Shown: in pieces, positions 46,385 through 57,700 of the stretch
How positions within the stretch are numbered: position 1 is the first letter of the stretch
Layout: the number at the start of each line of letters is the position of its first letter
Origin: Paguma larvata
Taxonomy: Eukaryota > Chordata > Mammalia > Carnivora > Viverridae
Reading direction: 5' to 3'
Length of the DNA: 64,000 bases
Assembly (NCBI GenBank): GCA_030068075.1
Contig: CM057828.1
Coordinates: 116,177,699-116,241,698 of the forward strand
The notes under the pieces: generated by a model
Databases searched by the model: none
What the model was told of the DNA's origin: nothing
What the model saw: the letters and a program-made list of their open reading frames with translations, nothing else
Position numbers and translations under genes: made by a program

Positions 46385-46985
46385 GAAATTTTACTGATGA
46401 ATTCCACAAATATTTACTGAGCATTAAATATGTGCCTGAGACCATGCTAAGAGCTGAAAACATAACCGTGAGCAAAACCAGATCTGATCCTTGCCCACGT
46501 GTGGCTTTTGGTTTAATAAGAGAGGTAAGCATTAAAAAAATAAACATGGAGAAAACTGTATAATTGCCAACAGTGGTAAGTGCTCTGAAATTCAAGAATA
46601 GATGTAGGGTTGCGGCACCTGGGTGGCTCAGTCAGTTGAGCATCCAACTTTGGCTCAGGTCATGATCTCGTGGTTTGTGAGTCTGAGCCCCACACTGGGC
46701 TCACTGCTGTCAGACAGTCAGTGCAGAGCCTGCTTCGGATCCTCTGTTCCCCTCTCTGTGCCCCTACCCTGCTTGCGCTCTCCCAAAACTAAATAAATGT
46801 TTAAAAATAAAGAATAGATGTAGGGTGTTGATGAAAGAATAAAATAGAGATACTTAATTTAGACTGAGGCTTCTGGGGAATGTTCTTTTGGGAAGTGACA
46901 TGTCAGATGAGCCAGAGTTGGCAGGTGAAGAATCAGAAGTACGAGCACAGATGTCAAGTCCCTGAGGCAGGAAGGAGGCTGGTTT
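46385..46985 (-). mobile_element. L2 3' end, minus strand, split by a SINE
   Basis: caaatatttactgagcatta, gtgcctgagaccatgctaag and aaaacataaccgtgagcaaa are the reverse of the L2 terminus. After the SINE, gaagtgacatgtcagatgag and agtccctgaggcaggaagg continue the reverse L2. Confidence 0.75.
46611..46809 (+). mobile_element. SINEC inside L2
   Basis: Head gcggcacctgggtggctcag, tail ctaaataaatgtttaaaaa. Perfect 17-bp duplication aagaatagatgtagggt at 46594-46610 and 46810-46826. Confidence 0.96.
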
Positions 46986-47029
46986 ATGTGAGGTTCCAGC
47001 TCCCATCCACCTTTCCCAGCATCTAAGAA

Positions 47030-47525
47030 CTTTGCTCCTTCTTTTATTGCCACTGCCCCCTGCATTTTCAGCCTTTTCCTCTCTCCTTTCCTTCTGTGTG
47101 AGCAGAATCTGTCTTCCCCCTCCACTTATCCGTCTATACTATAACAGTTACCTGTGGCTCCTACTTGAAAACTTCAATGGGCACTTTCGATCTGTCTACA
47201 GCTCTCTGCCCTGTTGATTGCCCCCTTCTTCTTGACACTTTTTGACACTTTCTCGTCTCTTGGATTCAGCGATGATGTTTCTTCCTGTTTGTAATTACCT
47301 CTTGAGACACCATTTCTTTGGTCTGTCCCTTAAATACTGGAGCTCTCATGTTCCATCCTCAACACACTTCTCTTTTCACTCATGAAACATTCTTCTCCAG
47401 TAACTCTTCCCATCCCAACACTTCATCACAACCAATGTTTGGATGACTTCCTAAGCAGCTTTTTCTCTCCAGGGCCAAAAGCCCTGTCTCGGTTGTTTCA
47501 GAACCTCCAGAGTCACCGTGTCCAG
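47030..47525 (+). mobile_element. L2 ORF2 fragment
   Basis: tctcttggattcagcgatga, ctgtcccttaaatactggag and ttccatcctcaacacacttc match the L2 region encoding the RT palm ('…ggtgttcctcagggctc…'). Diverged and frameshifted. Confidence 0.6.
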
Positions 47526-47529
47526 CACT

Positions 47530-47557
47530 GGGGGGAGGGGGGGTCGGGAGCTGGGGG
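47530..47557 (+). other. Potential G-quadruplex motif
   Basis: Four or more G runs of 3-7 with short loops (gggggg-a-ggggggg-tc-ggg-agct-ggggg). Confidence 0.6.
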
Positions 47558-48269
47558 AAAAGGAACATGCGTTCATTACCTTCCTTATGCTCTGGCAATA
47601 GAAGAGATAAGGTCCACACTGCACTACTCCACCCCCTCGCTATTTCTTCCCTAATGGAAAAGTTGCAAATCTTATTGGTTGGCTCTTGAAATATTAATTG
47701 AGACTCATTTTGAGGAAGTACGGGGTTACCGTTCTTTGGAGACAAAATGAGGTTTCTTTCACATTGTTATCACTTTCTAATTCAGAGGTAACTTCTGTCC
47801 CAAGCCTTACCCTTCCAAGGTTAGTACTCCCTGGGGGCAACCAGCCAGGCTACTTCTTCTGGTCTCCTGAATTAGATGACGCAGCATCTGCCTTCCTGGA
47901 GAAGAAAGGAGAAAGTCCCTCTTGGAGTCCCAGACTTAAGCCTCATGTCTAGGCTTACTTTGGGGTGTAAGTTCCTTACCTGATTATTACTAAAGCAGTG
48001 ATTTATGTCTCATTTGCATGTTTTCCTTATGTATACACGTCTTTGTTAGGAAACTACTGAAGAGAGACGGGCACTAAAATGTCATCCCCATCTAAATTCG
48101 TCACCAGCCCTTTCCTTTGTCACTCAATAGGACCTTCCAAGTCCCAACAACCCAAGTGGTCCTAGTGTCCTTCTTCTCTCTTACAGTTGGATACCTTCCC
48201 TTCCAATTCTTTCCTAGTAGAACGTAAATATGTCCTTCTTATCTTTGTCTTCTTAGTTGGGGCTTTAGC
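47558..48269. other. Unclassified sequence between two L2 blocks
   Basis: No gene recognised. It may be the eroded middle of one L2. Confidence 0.35.
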
Positions 48270-48860
48270 ACCAGGAATGTGCAAACCTGATAATATCAGT
48301 CTCCTGCTTGGAATCCTTCTGTCTCTCCAAGGCTTTCAGAACAAAGCCCAGCTCCTTCATGTGACATGTCTTTCTGGTCCAATATCCTCACACACCCAGC
48401 TAAATTTTCAGGGGGCACTACATACCTAGTCACACCTATCCCCTACTGCACTCACTGCTCTCTTTGTCAACCTTTTTTTTTTTAATGTTTATTTATTTTT
48501 GAGAACGAGAGAGACAGAGTACAAGCATAGGAGGGGCAGAGAGAGAGTGAGACATATTATCTGAAGCAGGCTCCAGGCTCCAAACTGTAAGCACAGAGCC
48601 TGACGCAGGGCTCAAACTCAAGAACCATGAGATCATGACTTGAGCCAAAGTCAGATGCTCAACTGACTGAGCCACTCAGACGCCCCTGTCCACCTCTTTT
48701 TAGAAACCATTTCTGGCCATCCTTTCCCACCACTTATTCTAATTATTCACTGCTCCTTTATGCTTCTCCAGCACCCTGAATGTTCCTGCTCCTATGTAAG
48801 CACATAGCGATAACCATGACTCTGCAGTCGAATGGCTTCTGTGAACCTACATATTTGTCG
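48270..48860 (+). mobile_element. L2 ORF2/3' fragment, split by a SINE
   Basis: tctcctgcttggaatccttc, caaagcccagctccttcatg and catttctggccatcctttcc follow L2 '…tgcttaaaatcctccaatgg…aaagtccaaactcctta…'. A SINE occupies 48474-48686. Confidence 0.55.
48474..48686 (-). mobile_element. SINEC inside L2
   Basis: Reverse tail aatgtttatttatttttgag, reverse head gccactcagacgcccc. Duplication tgtcaacctttttt / tgtccacctctttt at about 48465 and 48687. Confidence 0.93.
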
Positions 48861-49163
48861 CGTGAACTTCCACTTAACATCAGGGTTGAAAATAAATTAT
48901 TGTTCTTTGCTGTTAAGTGGTGCCTAGAGGAAATCGTATCATGATAAGCTTGGTCAAACTGTTACCTGTTTGTTTGAATGTCAAGATCACTGCCATAAAT
49001 AAAAGCTATTCTTCATATATTATAAAAGTGAAAATTAGTATTTGCTGTATTCACCCTATCACACCGCTAGTGACAATTACAGGGCATGGAGCCACACTTG
49101 CTTTAGAAGCTGGAAAAGGCCCCTTGAGAAGGACCCAGTTTTCCTTTATAATACATGATTTTC
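48861..49163. other. Unique sequence
   Basis: Nothing recognised. Confidence 0.4.
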
Positions 49164-49395
49164 TTTTTTCTTTCTTTTTTTTTTTAATGTTTATTTATTT
49201 TTGAGAGAGAGAAAGAGAGACAGAGAGCGAGTGGGGAGGGGCAGAGGGAGAGGGAGAGGCAGAATCAGAAGCAGGCTCCAAGCTCTGAGCTGTCAGCACA
49301 GAGCCTGATGCAGGGCTCAAACTCGTGAACTGTGAGATCATGACTTGAGTGAGCTGAAGTCAGATGCTTAACTGACTGAGCCACCCAGGTGCCCC
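49164..49395 (-). mobile_element. SINEC
   Basis: T-rich tail side at 49164-49187, reverse head ccacccaggtgcccc. Perfect 15-bp duplication taatacatgattttc at 49149-49163 and 49396-49410. The body carries a small internal duplication (gagtgagctgaagtc). Confidence 0.96.
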
Positions 49396-49410
49396 TAATA
49401 CATGATTTTC

Positions 49411-50984
49411 AACTTGTCATCTGACTTAAATTTCCTACAGAGTAGAATAATACTGAAATCATTGTTAATTAAAGAAATCTAATTGCTCTCTACCTTCTTA
49501 TTGGCCACATTTTCTTCTGCAAGTAAGCTTCAAATTCTCCCTTACTGTAAATATCTTTTAAAAAATTAAATTACTGAGTAACACTGATAAGACATTGAAA
49601 TTTGAAAGTTGCAAATGTTAAGAAGGATAGCAAGTGAATGCTTTTTATTCTAATGTTTAATGTACACCTATGGGGTGGAAAAAAGTGATAAGGAAGAGAA
49701 AAGAAGGGAAACAGCTTTCTATCCAACTGTCTTATAGTGTTTATCATAACTAACATTGCAATGTATTGATAAGGAAATTCAAAATACATGGTTAGCCTAA
49801 TGAAACTTTTAAAAATCACATTAAAGTTTTAGTGACTGAATTTGGGACTAGATCAGCTTTGAAAATGGATACTTATTCAACTCCCTGAGATTTTCTTTCT
49901 TTACCAACTGGCAAACTGTCTCAACATAAGCATATGCAGAGACACGGTCTTACTACTAACCTTTGACTCATTGTTTTTCATCCTTCCATGTTGCTACCTT
50001 TCTTTTTTGTTCCTACTGCTGTTCTTCTCTTTATTGTTGGCAAAAGGTATTTAAAAAAATCTCTGGACAATAGTATAGACATTCAACTGTGGCTACTAGA
50101 ATTCAACTTCTGTACCACTGTCCATTCCAATCCCTTTTTGATCCTTGTTGAACCTGAACATTTCCATCTCGGTGTATACTGATGCAATCTTAGGATGTCA
50201 CAAATTCTTTATTAACTTCACTTGCAGTCCCATTCAGATGGTACAGAAACACTGAAGACTAGTCTAACTCAACTAGCACTGAGACGAAAAGATTTACTGC
50301 CATCTGTCCCATGCATGACTGTAGCCATCACCATGGCCAGTGCCCTTGTTCTCACACCCCCTGTGCCTCAGGTAAAAGGAGGACCTATGGAGGAGCAAGT
50401 ATAAGACAGAATGAACCTTCATCTCCGCACCCTCTTGCTTGGATTCATGTATGTATACTAACCTGTCTGTGCATCTCCTGAAAACACACATGACAGCCTG
50501 GGTAGTGAGCTAAAACTTCCCTAAACCTGAGAAGAGAGAAAAATCTCAGAATAAAGTAAAATTGGCTGGTCCCCTTAGAAGGTATACACGAGGCAATGGG
50601 AGAAGGGAGCTAAATGGGAATATCGTATCAAGTCAAAGGAAGTAATTTCCTCCTCTGTCTACTCAAGGAGCACAGGAAAGTAATGCGCTCTTCATACATA
50701 CATTCAGGTGTGGACAGAGAAGCAACCCGAAACTTTTAAAGAATGAATACAACTTTTTGAGGGAAATTCCACGGACAGGAAACTGGTAGCTCACATTAAG
50801 CACCTTGTTCCAATCTGATATCCAGAAAACAGAGGAGTTGTGAATCAGCCCAGGGTCTGTCAGATATAATTATCGTCTCTCTACACCATTATCTAATTAT
50901 TAGTATTACTGTTGTGTCTGTTATTGCCTTCTGCTCAATAAAGTCACCTCTTCTGAAATCAGGCCTTCAGACACTGTAACATTC
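49411..50984. other. Unique sequence with a candidate exon
   Basis: No repeat recognised. See 50228-50371. Confidence 0.4.
50228..50371 (+). other. Candidate 144-bp exon, unidentified
   Basis: Acceptor-like ttaacttcacttgcag (to 50227), then 48 open codons in one frame, then donor-like cag/gtaaaagg at 50372. Entry and exit are both phase 0. The peptide includes TSLTQLALRRKDLLPSV and VAITMASALVL and matches nothing I know. The frame stays open for 11 codons past the donor, so openness alone is weak evidence. Confidence 0.2.
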
Positions 50985-51143
50985 AAAATTAAGCATTCAT
51001 TTACTTCAAACACAATGAAAGCCATCTATGAAAAACCTACAGCAAACCCCATACTGTTGGTGAAAGTCAGAAAGCTTTTCTCTAAGATCAGAAACAATGT
51101 GAAGATGCCCATTGTTGCCACTTCTATTCAACATAGAACTGCC

Positions 51144-51419
51144 TTTGTGCTATTGAATTGTATTAGTTATATATATATAGTATATATATAAAATTGTATG
51201 AGTTCTTTATGCATCCTATATATATATAGGATATTAATCCTTATCAGAAATATGATTTGCAAATACTTTTTTCCCATTCTGCTATCTTTGTACTATTGAA
51301 TTGTATTAGTTATGTATATATATATATAAAATTGTATGAGTTCTTTATACATCCTATATATATATAGGATATTAATCCTTATCAGAAATATGATTTGCAA
51401 ATACTTTTTTCCCATTCTG
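51144..51419 (-). repeat. ~140-bp tandem duplication with AT palindrome
   Basis: tattgaattgtattagttat … cctatatatatatagg … gcaaatacttttttcccatt occurs at 51144-51281 and again at 51287-51419. The copies are almost identical apart from (AT)n length and two substitutions. It lies within the inverted L1 block. Confidence 0.92.
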
Positions 51420-52296
51420 TAGGTTGTTTTTTCCCTTTGCTGATGGTTTCTTTTTCTGTGCAGAAGCTTTTCAGTTTGATGTAGTCCCACTTGTTTGCAT
51501 TTTATTTTGTTGCTTGTGCTTTAAGTGTGATTTCTAAAAAATCATGACCAAGCCCCATGTCAAGGAGCTTTCTTCGTATGTTTTCTTCAAGGAGTTTCAT
51601 GGTTTCATGTTCTACATTTAAGTCTCTAATCCACTTTGAGTTAATTTTTGTGAGTGGGAAATGGACAAAGGACTTGAATAGACATTTTTGCAAAGAAGAT
51701 ACATGAATGGCTACAGGTATATAAAGATATGTTCAACACCACTAGTCATTAGGGAAATGCAAGTTAAAACCACAATGAGATATCATCTCATTGATTAAGA
51801 TTTTAAAGATTTTGCCTATTAGAATGGCCATCACCAAAAAGATAAGCGATAACAAATGCTGGCCTGGATGTGGAGGAAAGGAAACCCTTGTGCTTTGTTG
51901 GCAGGATTATAAATTGGTGCAGCCATTATGAAAAACAGTGTGGAGGCTCTTCAAGAATTAACCTAGAATTGCCTTATGATTCAGCAGTTCCACTTCTGGG
52001 AACATATCCAAAGTATATAAAAGCACTAACTTGAAAAGATATCTGCACCTCTGTGTTTATTGCGGCATTATTTACAATAGCCAAGACATGAAAACAACCA
52101 AGTGTCCATCAACAGATGAATGGATAAAGAAGCTGTGGTACACAGATACAAGTGACTATTGTTCAGCCACAAAAAATGAGGAAATCCTAACACTGGTGAC
52201 AATATAGATGGATTTTGAAGGCATTACACTAAATGAAATAAGTCAGACAGAGAAAGACAAATACTACATGATCTCACTTATATGTGGAATCTTTAA

Positions 52297-52314
52297 ACAC
52301 ACACACACACACAC
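52297..52314. repeat. (CA)n microsatellite
   Basis: Nine CA units in the L1 3'UTR. Confidence 0.85.
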
Positions 52315-54761
52315 TCCAAACTCATAGAAAAAGAGGTCAGATTTGCAGAGTTGTGGTTACTAGGGGTGAGATGTAGGAAGAGAGAGAACTGGAGGAAGGT
52401 GATCAAAGGCACAAACTTCCGGTTATAACATAAACGAATACTAAGGATATAAAGATATCTATAGCCAACACCGCTCCATGGTATACAGGAAAGTTGTTAA
52501 GAGAGTAGATCCTTAGAATTCTCATCACAAAAAGTGTTTTTTCCCTTTCTTTTTACTGTATATATATGAAATGATGGATTAACAATTCAAAGTATTTGTC
52601 AATCAAACCACCACGCTATGCACCTTAAACCTACACAGTGATGTAAGTCTATTATTTCTCAATAAAATGGAGGGTAGATTTTTTTAAATAGTACTGAAAC
52701 TACTAGCCAGGGAAATCGGGCAAGAAGAAGAAACAAAAGTCATATAAATTAGAAAGGAAGAAATAAAAGTATTTCTGTTCGCATCTGTTTTTACCTTATA
52801 TGTAGAAAACTCTAAAGATTCCACATAAAAAAGTTAGAATTAATAAACAAATTCAGCTAAGTAGCAAGATAAAAAACCAACATGCAAAAAGCAAGTATAT
52901 TTCTCAACACTAACAGTGAATAATCTGAAAGAGATTAAAAAAAACAATTTCCATTTATAATAGCATCAAAAAGAATTTCCCTCATCATAACTAAACAACG
53001 GAAGTGAAAGACTTGTTCATGGAAAACCACAAAATATTTGTGAAAGAAATAAACAAGACGTAAATAAATGAAAAGCCATCCCACTTATTTATGGGTTGGA
53101 AGATTTAACAGTGTTAAGATGTCAATCCCACCCAAAACGATCTTCAGATGCAGTGCAATCCCTATCAAAATCATTGATAAGACATTTCTTACAGTAAGAG
53201 AAAAATTCCAAGCTTCACATGGAATCATACGGGACCCTGAATAGCCAAAACAATCCTGAAAGAAGAACAAAATTGGAATTCTCACACTTCCTGATTTCAA
53301 CTTACTACAAAACTACAGTCATCTAAACAGTGTGGTACTGGCATAAAGAGAGATACATATGCCAAGGAAATAGAGTCCAAAAATAAACCCTTGCATATAT
53401 GGTCAAATGACTTTTGACAGAAGATGTCAAGACCATCCAATGGGGAAAAGAAGGTCTTTTCAACAAATGGTTCTGGGAAAACTAGATATTCATATGCAAA
53501 CAATGAAGTCAGACCCTTACCTAACACTGTATACAAAAATGAACTTAAAATGGATCCATGACCTAAATGTAAGACCCCAAACTATAAAAAACTCTTAGAA
53601 GACAACAGAAGACAGAAGCCTCACAATACTAGATTTCTTGGATATGACACCAAAGGCACAGACAACAAAAGAAAAAGGAAACAAGTCGGGTTTCATGAAA
53701 ATTAAAAATCACTGTGCATCAAAAGATCCTATCACAGAATAAAAAGGCAACACATGGAATGAGAGAAAGGATCCGAAAATCATATATACAACAGAAAACT
53801 CGTAAAACTCAACAACGACAAAAAAATAAACAGCCCATTTCGAAGATGGCCAAAGAATTTGAAGAGACATTTCTCCAAAGCAGGCACACAAGCACATGAA
53901 AAGATGCTTAACATTGCTAATCACTTGGGAAATGCAAATCAAAACTACACTGAAATACCACCTAAGACCCACTAGGATGACTAGTACATTAAGAAAAAAA
54001 AAAAGAGAAAACAAAAACAAGTTTGGGCAAGGATGTGGAGAAATTGGGATGTTTGTGCATTGTTAATAAGAATGTAAAATGCTATAGCCATTCTGGAAAG
54101 CAGTATGGTGGTTCCTCAAAAAATTTAAAATAGAATGACCACATGACCCAGCAACTCCACTTCCAGATATATAACCAAAAGAATTGAAAGCAGGATCTGG
54201 AAGAGATGTCTGTATGCCCATGTTCAAGCTGCGTTGCCCACAATAGCTAAAATGTGAAGACAATTCGAGTGTCTGTCGATAGAAAGACGAATGGATAAAC
54301 AAAATGTGGTATGTAAATACAATCGTGTACATTCGACCCTAAAAAAGAAGGAAATCCTGCTATAGGCCACAACACGGATGAAGCTTGAGGACATGAAAGT
54401 GAGCTAAGCCAGTCAAAAAAAAAAAAAAATACTATGATTCCACTGATATGAGGTACTTGGAGTAGTCACAATCACAGAAACAGAAAGTTCAACAGTGCTT
54501 GCCAGGGGCTGGGGAAGGAGGGAATAGGAAGTTATTGCTTAATAAGCACAGAGTTTCAGTTTTGCAAGACAAAAAGGAATGTGGAGATGAATGGGGGGAC
54601 GATTGCACAACAAAGCCACTGAAATGTATGCTTAAAAATGGTTAAGATAAATTCTATGTTATGTGAATTTTACAAGAAAAAATGAAAAATGTAAAAAAAA
54701 AAAAAAGGAAACACTTGTAATCTGAAAACCAATAGCAATCCCTTAAAAAACAAACCCTAAA

Positions 54762-54978
54762 GGGGTGGCTGGGTGGCTCAGCCAGTTAAATGTCTGAGTT
54801 CAGCTCAGATCGTGACCTCGTGGTCCGTGGGTTTGAGCCCGTGGGTTGGGCTCTGTGCTGACAGCTCAGAGCCTGGAGCCTGCTTCAGACTCTGTGTCTC
54901 CCTCTCTCTCTCTCTGCCCCTCCCCGCCCCATTGCTTTCACAAAATATATAAACATTAAAAAAGGCTTTTAAATAAAA
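54762..54978 (+). mobile_element. SINEC
   Basis: Head ggggtggctgggtggctcag, cat-type body, tail caaaatatataaacatt. The duplication spans 54744-54761 and 54979-54996 (18 bp, one mismatch, taaaaaacaaac core). Confidence 0.95.
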
Positions 54979-55104
54979 TAAAAAACAAACACTAAAAATA
55001 CCACATATTTAACTATCAAGGTCACCTTTAGCATTCCAATATTATTTTTCAAAATACTAACCCACATCATTTCCTGTTTATTTATCTATAGGTTTCTACT
55101 TTTT

Positions 55105-55720
55105 GTTTTTTTCTGAAATGTTTAATTGAAGTATCGTTGACATATAATGCTATATTAATTTCAGGTGTACAGAAGAATAATTTAATAATTATATATATTA
55201 CAAAATGCTCACCACAGTAAGTTTAATTCCCACCTGTCGCCATGCAAAGTTATTATAGTATTATTGACCATATTCCCTAGGTTGTAACTTTCATCCCCGT
55301 GACTTAGTTATTTTATAACTGGAAGTTTGTAGCTCTTTCTCCCCTTTACCTATTTCACCCATTACCCTGCCCTCTGGCAATCACCACTTAGTTCTCTGTG
55401 AGTCTGTATCTTTTTTTGTTTGTTCGTTCATTTGTTTTGCTTCCACATCTAAGTGAAATCCCTAGTATTTGTCTTTCTGTCTTACCTGTTTCACTTAGCA
55501 TAATACCCTCTAGGTCCATCCATGTTGTTGTGAATGGCAAGATTTTATTCTTTTCTGTGGCTGAGTAATATTCCATTGTGCATAGGTATCACATCTTGTT
55601 TATCCATTCATCATGCTATTGTAAATAATGCTGCAATGGAACTAAAATAGAAGTACCATACAATCTAGTAATTCCACTTCTGGGTATTTAGCCAAAGAAA
55701 ATGAAACCACTAATTCAAAA
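55105..55720 (-). mobile_element. Third 5'-inverted L1, minus strand, with target duplication
   Basis: 55105-55638 is L1 3'UTR on the minus strand (gagtaatattccattgtgca, caatgctgc reversed; 3' end at the T-rich low coordinate). 55639-55720 is the adjoining upstream L1 segment in the opposite orientation (ctagtaattccacttctggg, ccactaattcaaaagg). Duplication ggtttctacttttt (55091-55104) / ggtttctatttttt (55721-55734). The two segments meet in consensus with a ~25-bp gap. Confidence 0.85.
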
Positions 55721-55734
55721 GGTTTCTATTTTTT

Positions 55735-57499
55735 TTAACCTTATACTTCTTTAAAGAGGGCCTCAGAATCACATAATAACCACAGGTAATATAATACAAA
55801 TACATGCGAGCCAATAGAAACTAAAAGGAAATACCAATGCAATAGTGTACGGCTTCATAATCGTAAACAACAGGAAGCATAGATGGTGACTTGAGGCAAA
55901 CTGAAATCTGTTTTGTAATCAGTAGCTCACAATCAGTCCATTAGGCTCTCGGTGACACATGGCACAGCCAGACTTCTTGAGTTGACTATTGACTTTCCTA
56001 TCTTTTTCCTGCTGGCATCGGTACTCCCACAAAACATATTAAATCCTCTCCCTCTAGGCTTATTATTTTCTGTTTCTCCTCTCTTTTCATTCCTCATTTG
56101 TTTTTGCTTTGCATTCACGTCTTTGTAAGGATTTCACTCCTCACTGGAGGCCACTGTGGAGAAAGGATAATCTACCCTCATCTCTACGGTGCACACATCC
56201 TGTGTGCTCTCACCAATAGGATCACAGAGGTATTGAACTTGGTGCGTTTAGGGACTTTTATGATCACTGAAGATGACAGAGATTAAGAGACTCGGATAAA
56301 ATTATATGGCCAGTTGGATAATAAAACTGAGTTACTCAACTGTATTGGGATGAAATCAGGAGTCTTCATTCCTGGATCATGACAAAGGATCCATGGTGAG
56401 GATCTGCCATGTATACTTCAAGAGATGTCTCTCTCTATCCAGAGATTTGGGCTCTTAGGATTTCTTCAGGATTTTAATTTCTCTTAGCCATTTCCAAGGA
56501 TCCAAGCTATTTTCTCTTCCAAACCTTGTGTTCCATTTGCTCTGCGACTCAGGAAAGAAAGTGGGCCACAGCCCGAGGCGGCTGGAACTCCAAGGGTCTG
56601 CACTGGGGTGGTGCAGCTGCAGACCTCTGCATTGGACGCATCGACCCTGACGACTACACAGACTGTGATTTGCCCGGGTATTTGTATAATGAGGATGAAA
56701 TTCAGTTTGTATTTAATTATTGTTTTGATAACTTGGTGGTTCTAAATCATCTGCCAATGGTATTTGAAAATTCTTTTTCCTTTGATTTTACCCTTCCTCT
56801 TAGTGCAGCAATTAAATACCACCGATTACGGCTCACGAATGGAAAAAAATAGCACTGCTCATGAGAAAAATTGTAGGAAATGGTACAATGGACCTAACAA
56901 CTCCTTCCCTCAGAGGATGCCCCAAAGATTAAAGAAACGTGGGAAAGCAACATAGAAGGAGCATTCAGAAGCTGAATGTCAAAATTCAAGGGCCCCGATG
57001 AGAAGATGGAGAGCAGAATCAAAGGGGAGGGACACTAGATCCTTGGGACACATAGACATTAATGAAGGAAGGTATAAAGAGGTGGGGGGTGATATGGAGG
57101 CAGCAGCCTTGACATCTGCCACCCCTAGGCTTGAACCATGCCCCATTAAAGGCTGCCAGGATCAGAATACCCCCAAGATTCTTCAAAGATCATAACATGA
57201 AAGGAGGGAGAGTGTCTGTTAGACTATCAGGAAAAATGCTGGGATGGTCCCTGGGCAGAACATTGAAACTCTGTATTCTAGCGAAGTCTCGATCTAAAAA
57301 AGTCCTTACATGGGTCACGTGGTGCCAGGAGCACTCTGTCATGAGTGATCACCATGTTTCCTTTAAAACAGAGATGAATCAGAGATGGCATTCTTCTGTC
57401 TTTGGGGTCCTTCTGGGAAACTAACTTCCCCTTCCCTTTCTCTCTCTTGTTGATGTGATTATCTCCATTACACACGACTTTGGCTACTTTATGTCACTG
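55735..57499. other. Unique sequence with a candidate exon
   Basis: No repeats recognised. Holds the GC-rich segment at 56553-56680. Other open frames (56998-57424) show no recognised domain. Confidence 0.45.
56553..56852 (+). other. Candidate exon or decayed coding fragment, unidentified
   Basis: A long pyrimidine-rich acceptor (ttccatttgctctgcgactcag, AG at 56551-56552) leads into an open frame that ends at a stop at 56850. The first ~42 codons are GC- and CpG-rich and protein-like (ATARGGWNSKGLHWGG, GRIDPDDYTDCDLPG). The rest is AT-rich and less convincing. A weak donor, gg/gtattt, lies at 56678. I do not recognise the protein. Confidence 0.25.
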
Positions 57500-57700
57500 A
57501 TTCATTTTTCAAAAAACACGGAGTGCCTCTTATGTTCCAGGCATTGTACCATACCATGAGGACTCTGAAATGAATTCCACCCCTCCCCAAGTGCTCCCAG
57601 CTCATCAGAGGAGACATTAGGAAGGCTGGTCATTATATAGTGGAGGAGACATCCAGGAGGAGTTAACTCTGATGAGGGCAGGGAGAAGGGAATGGTGAGC
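57500..57700 (-). mobile_element. L2 3' end, minus strand
   Basis: cggagtgcctcttatgttcc, aggcattgtaccataccatg and tcagaggagacattaggaag resemble the reverse L2 terminus (…gtgccaggcactgtgct…). Confidence 0.55.

Larger units (their letters stand above)
51142..52687. mobile_element. Second 5'-inverted L1, nested in L1M ORF2
   Basis: 51142-51665 is L1 ORF2 3' sequence in minus orientation (gcagaagcttttcagtttga, ccactttgagttaattttt). 51666-52687 is plus-strand ORF2/3'UTR (gaatagacatttttgcaaag … caccttaaacctacacag … ctcaataaaatgg). Host text atagaactg (51133-51141) and atagtactg (52688-52696) flank it. The two blocks meet at nearly the same consensus position, the twin-priming signature. Confidence 0.75.
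50985..54705 (+). mobile_element. L1M element (ORF2 to 3' end) split by a nested L1
   Basis: Starts in the RT region (caatgaaagccatctatgaa, cttttctctaagatcagaaa). It breaks at 51141 and resumes at 52688 (tagtactgaaactactagcc). It then runs through the rest of ORF2 to a 3'UTR with ggaataggaagttattgctt and cttaaaaatggttaagataa, ending in A-rich sequence at about 54705. The terminal form resembles L1MB/L1MC. All frames are broken. Confidence 0.8.

Noticed and set aside
56526..56852. Complete small gene starting at the ATG at 56526
   Set aside because: The ATG lies inside the pyrimidine-rich acceptor region. If anything is real here it is an exon starting at 56553, not a stand-alone gene.
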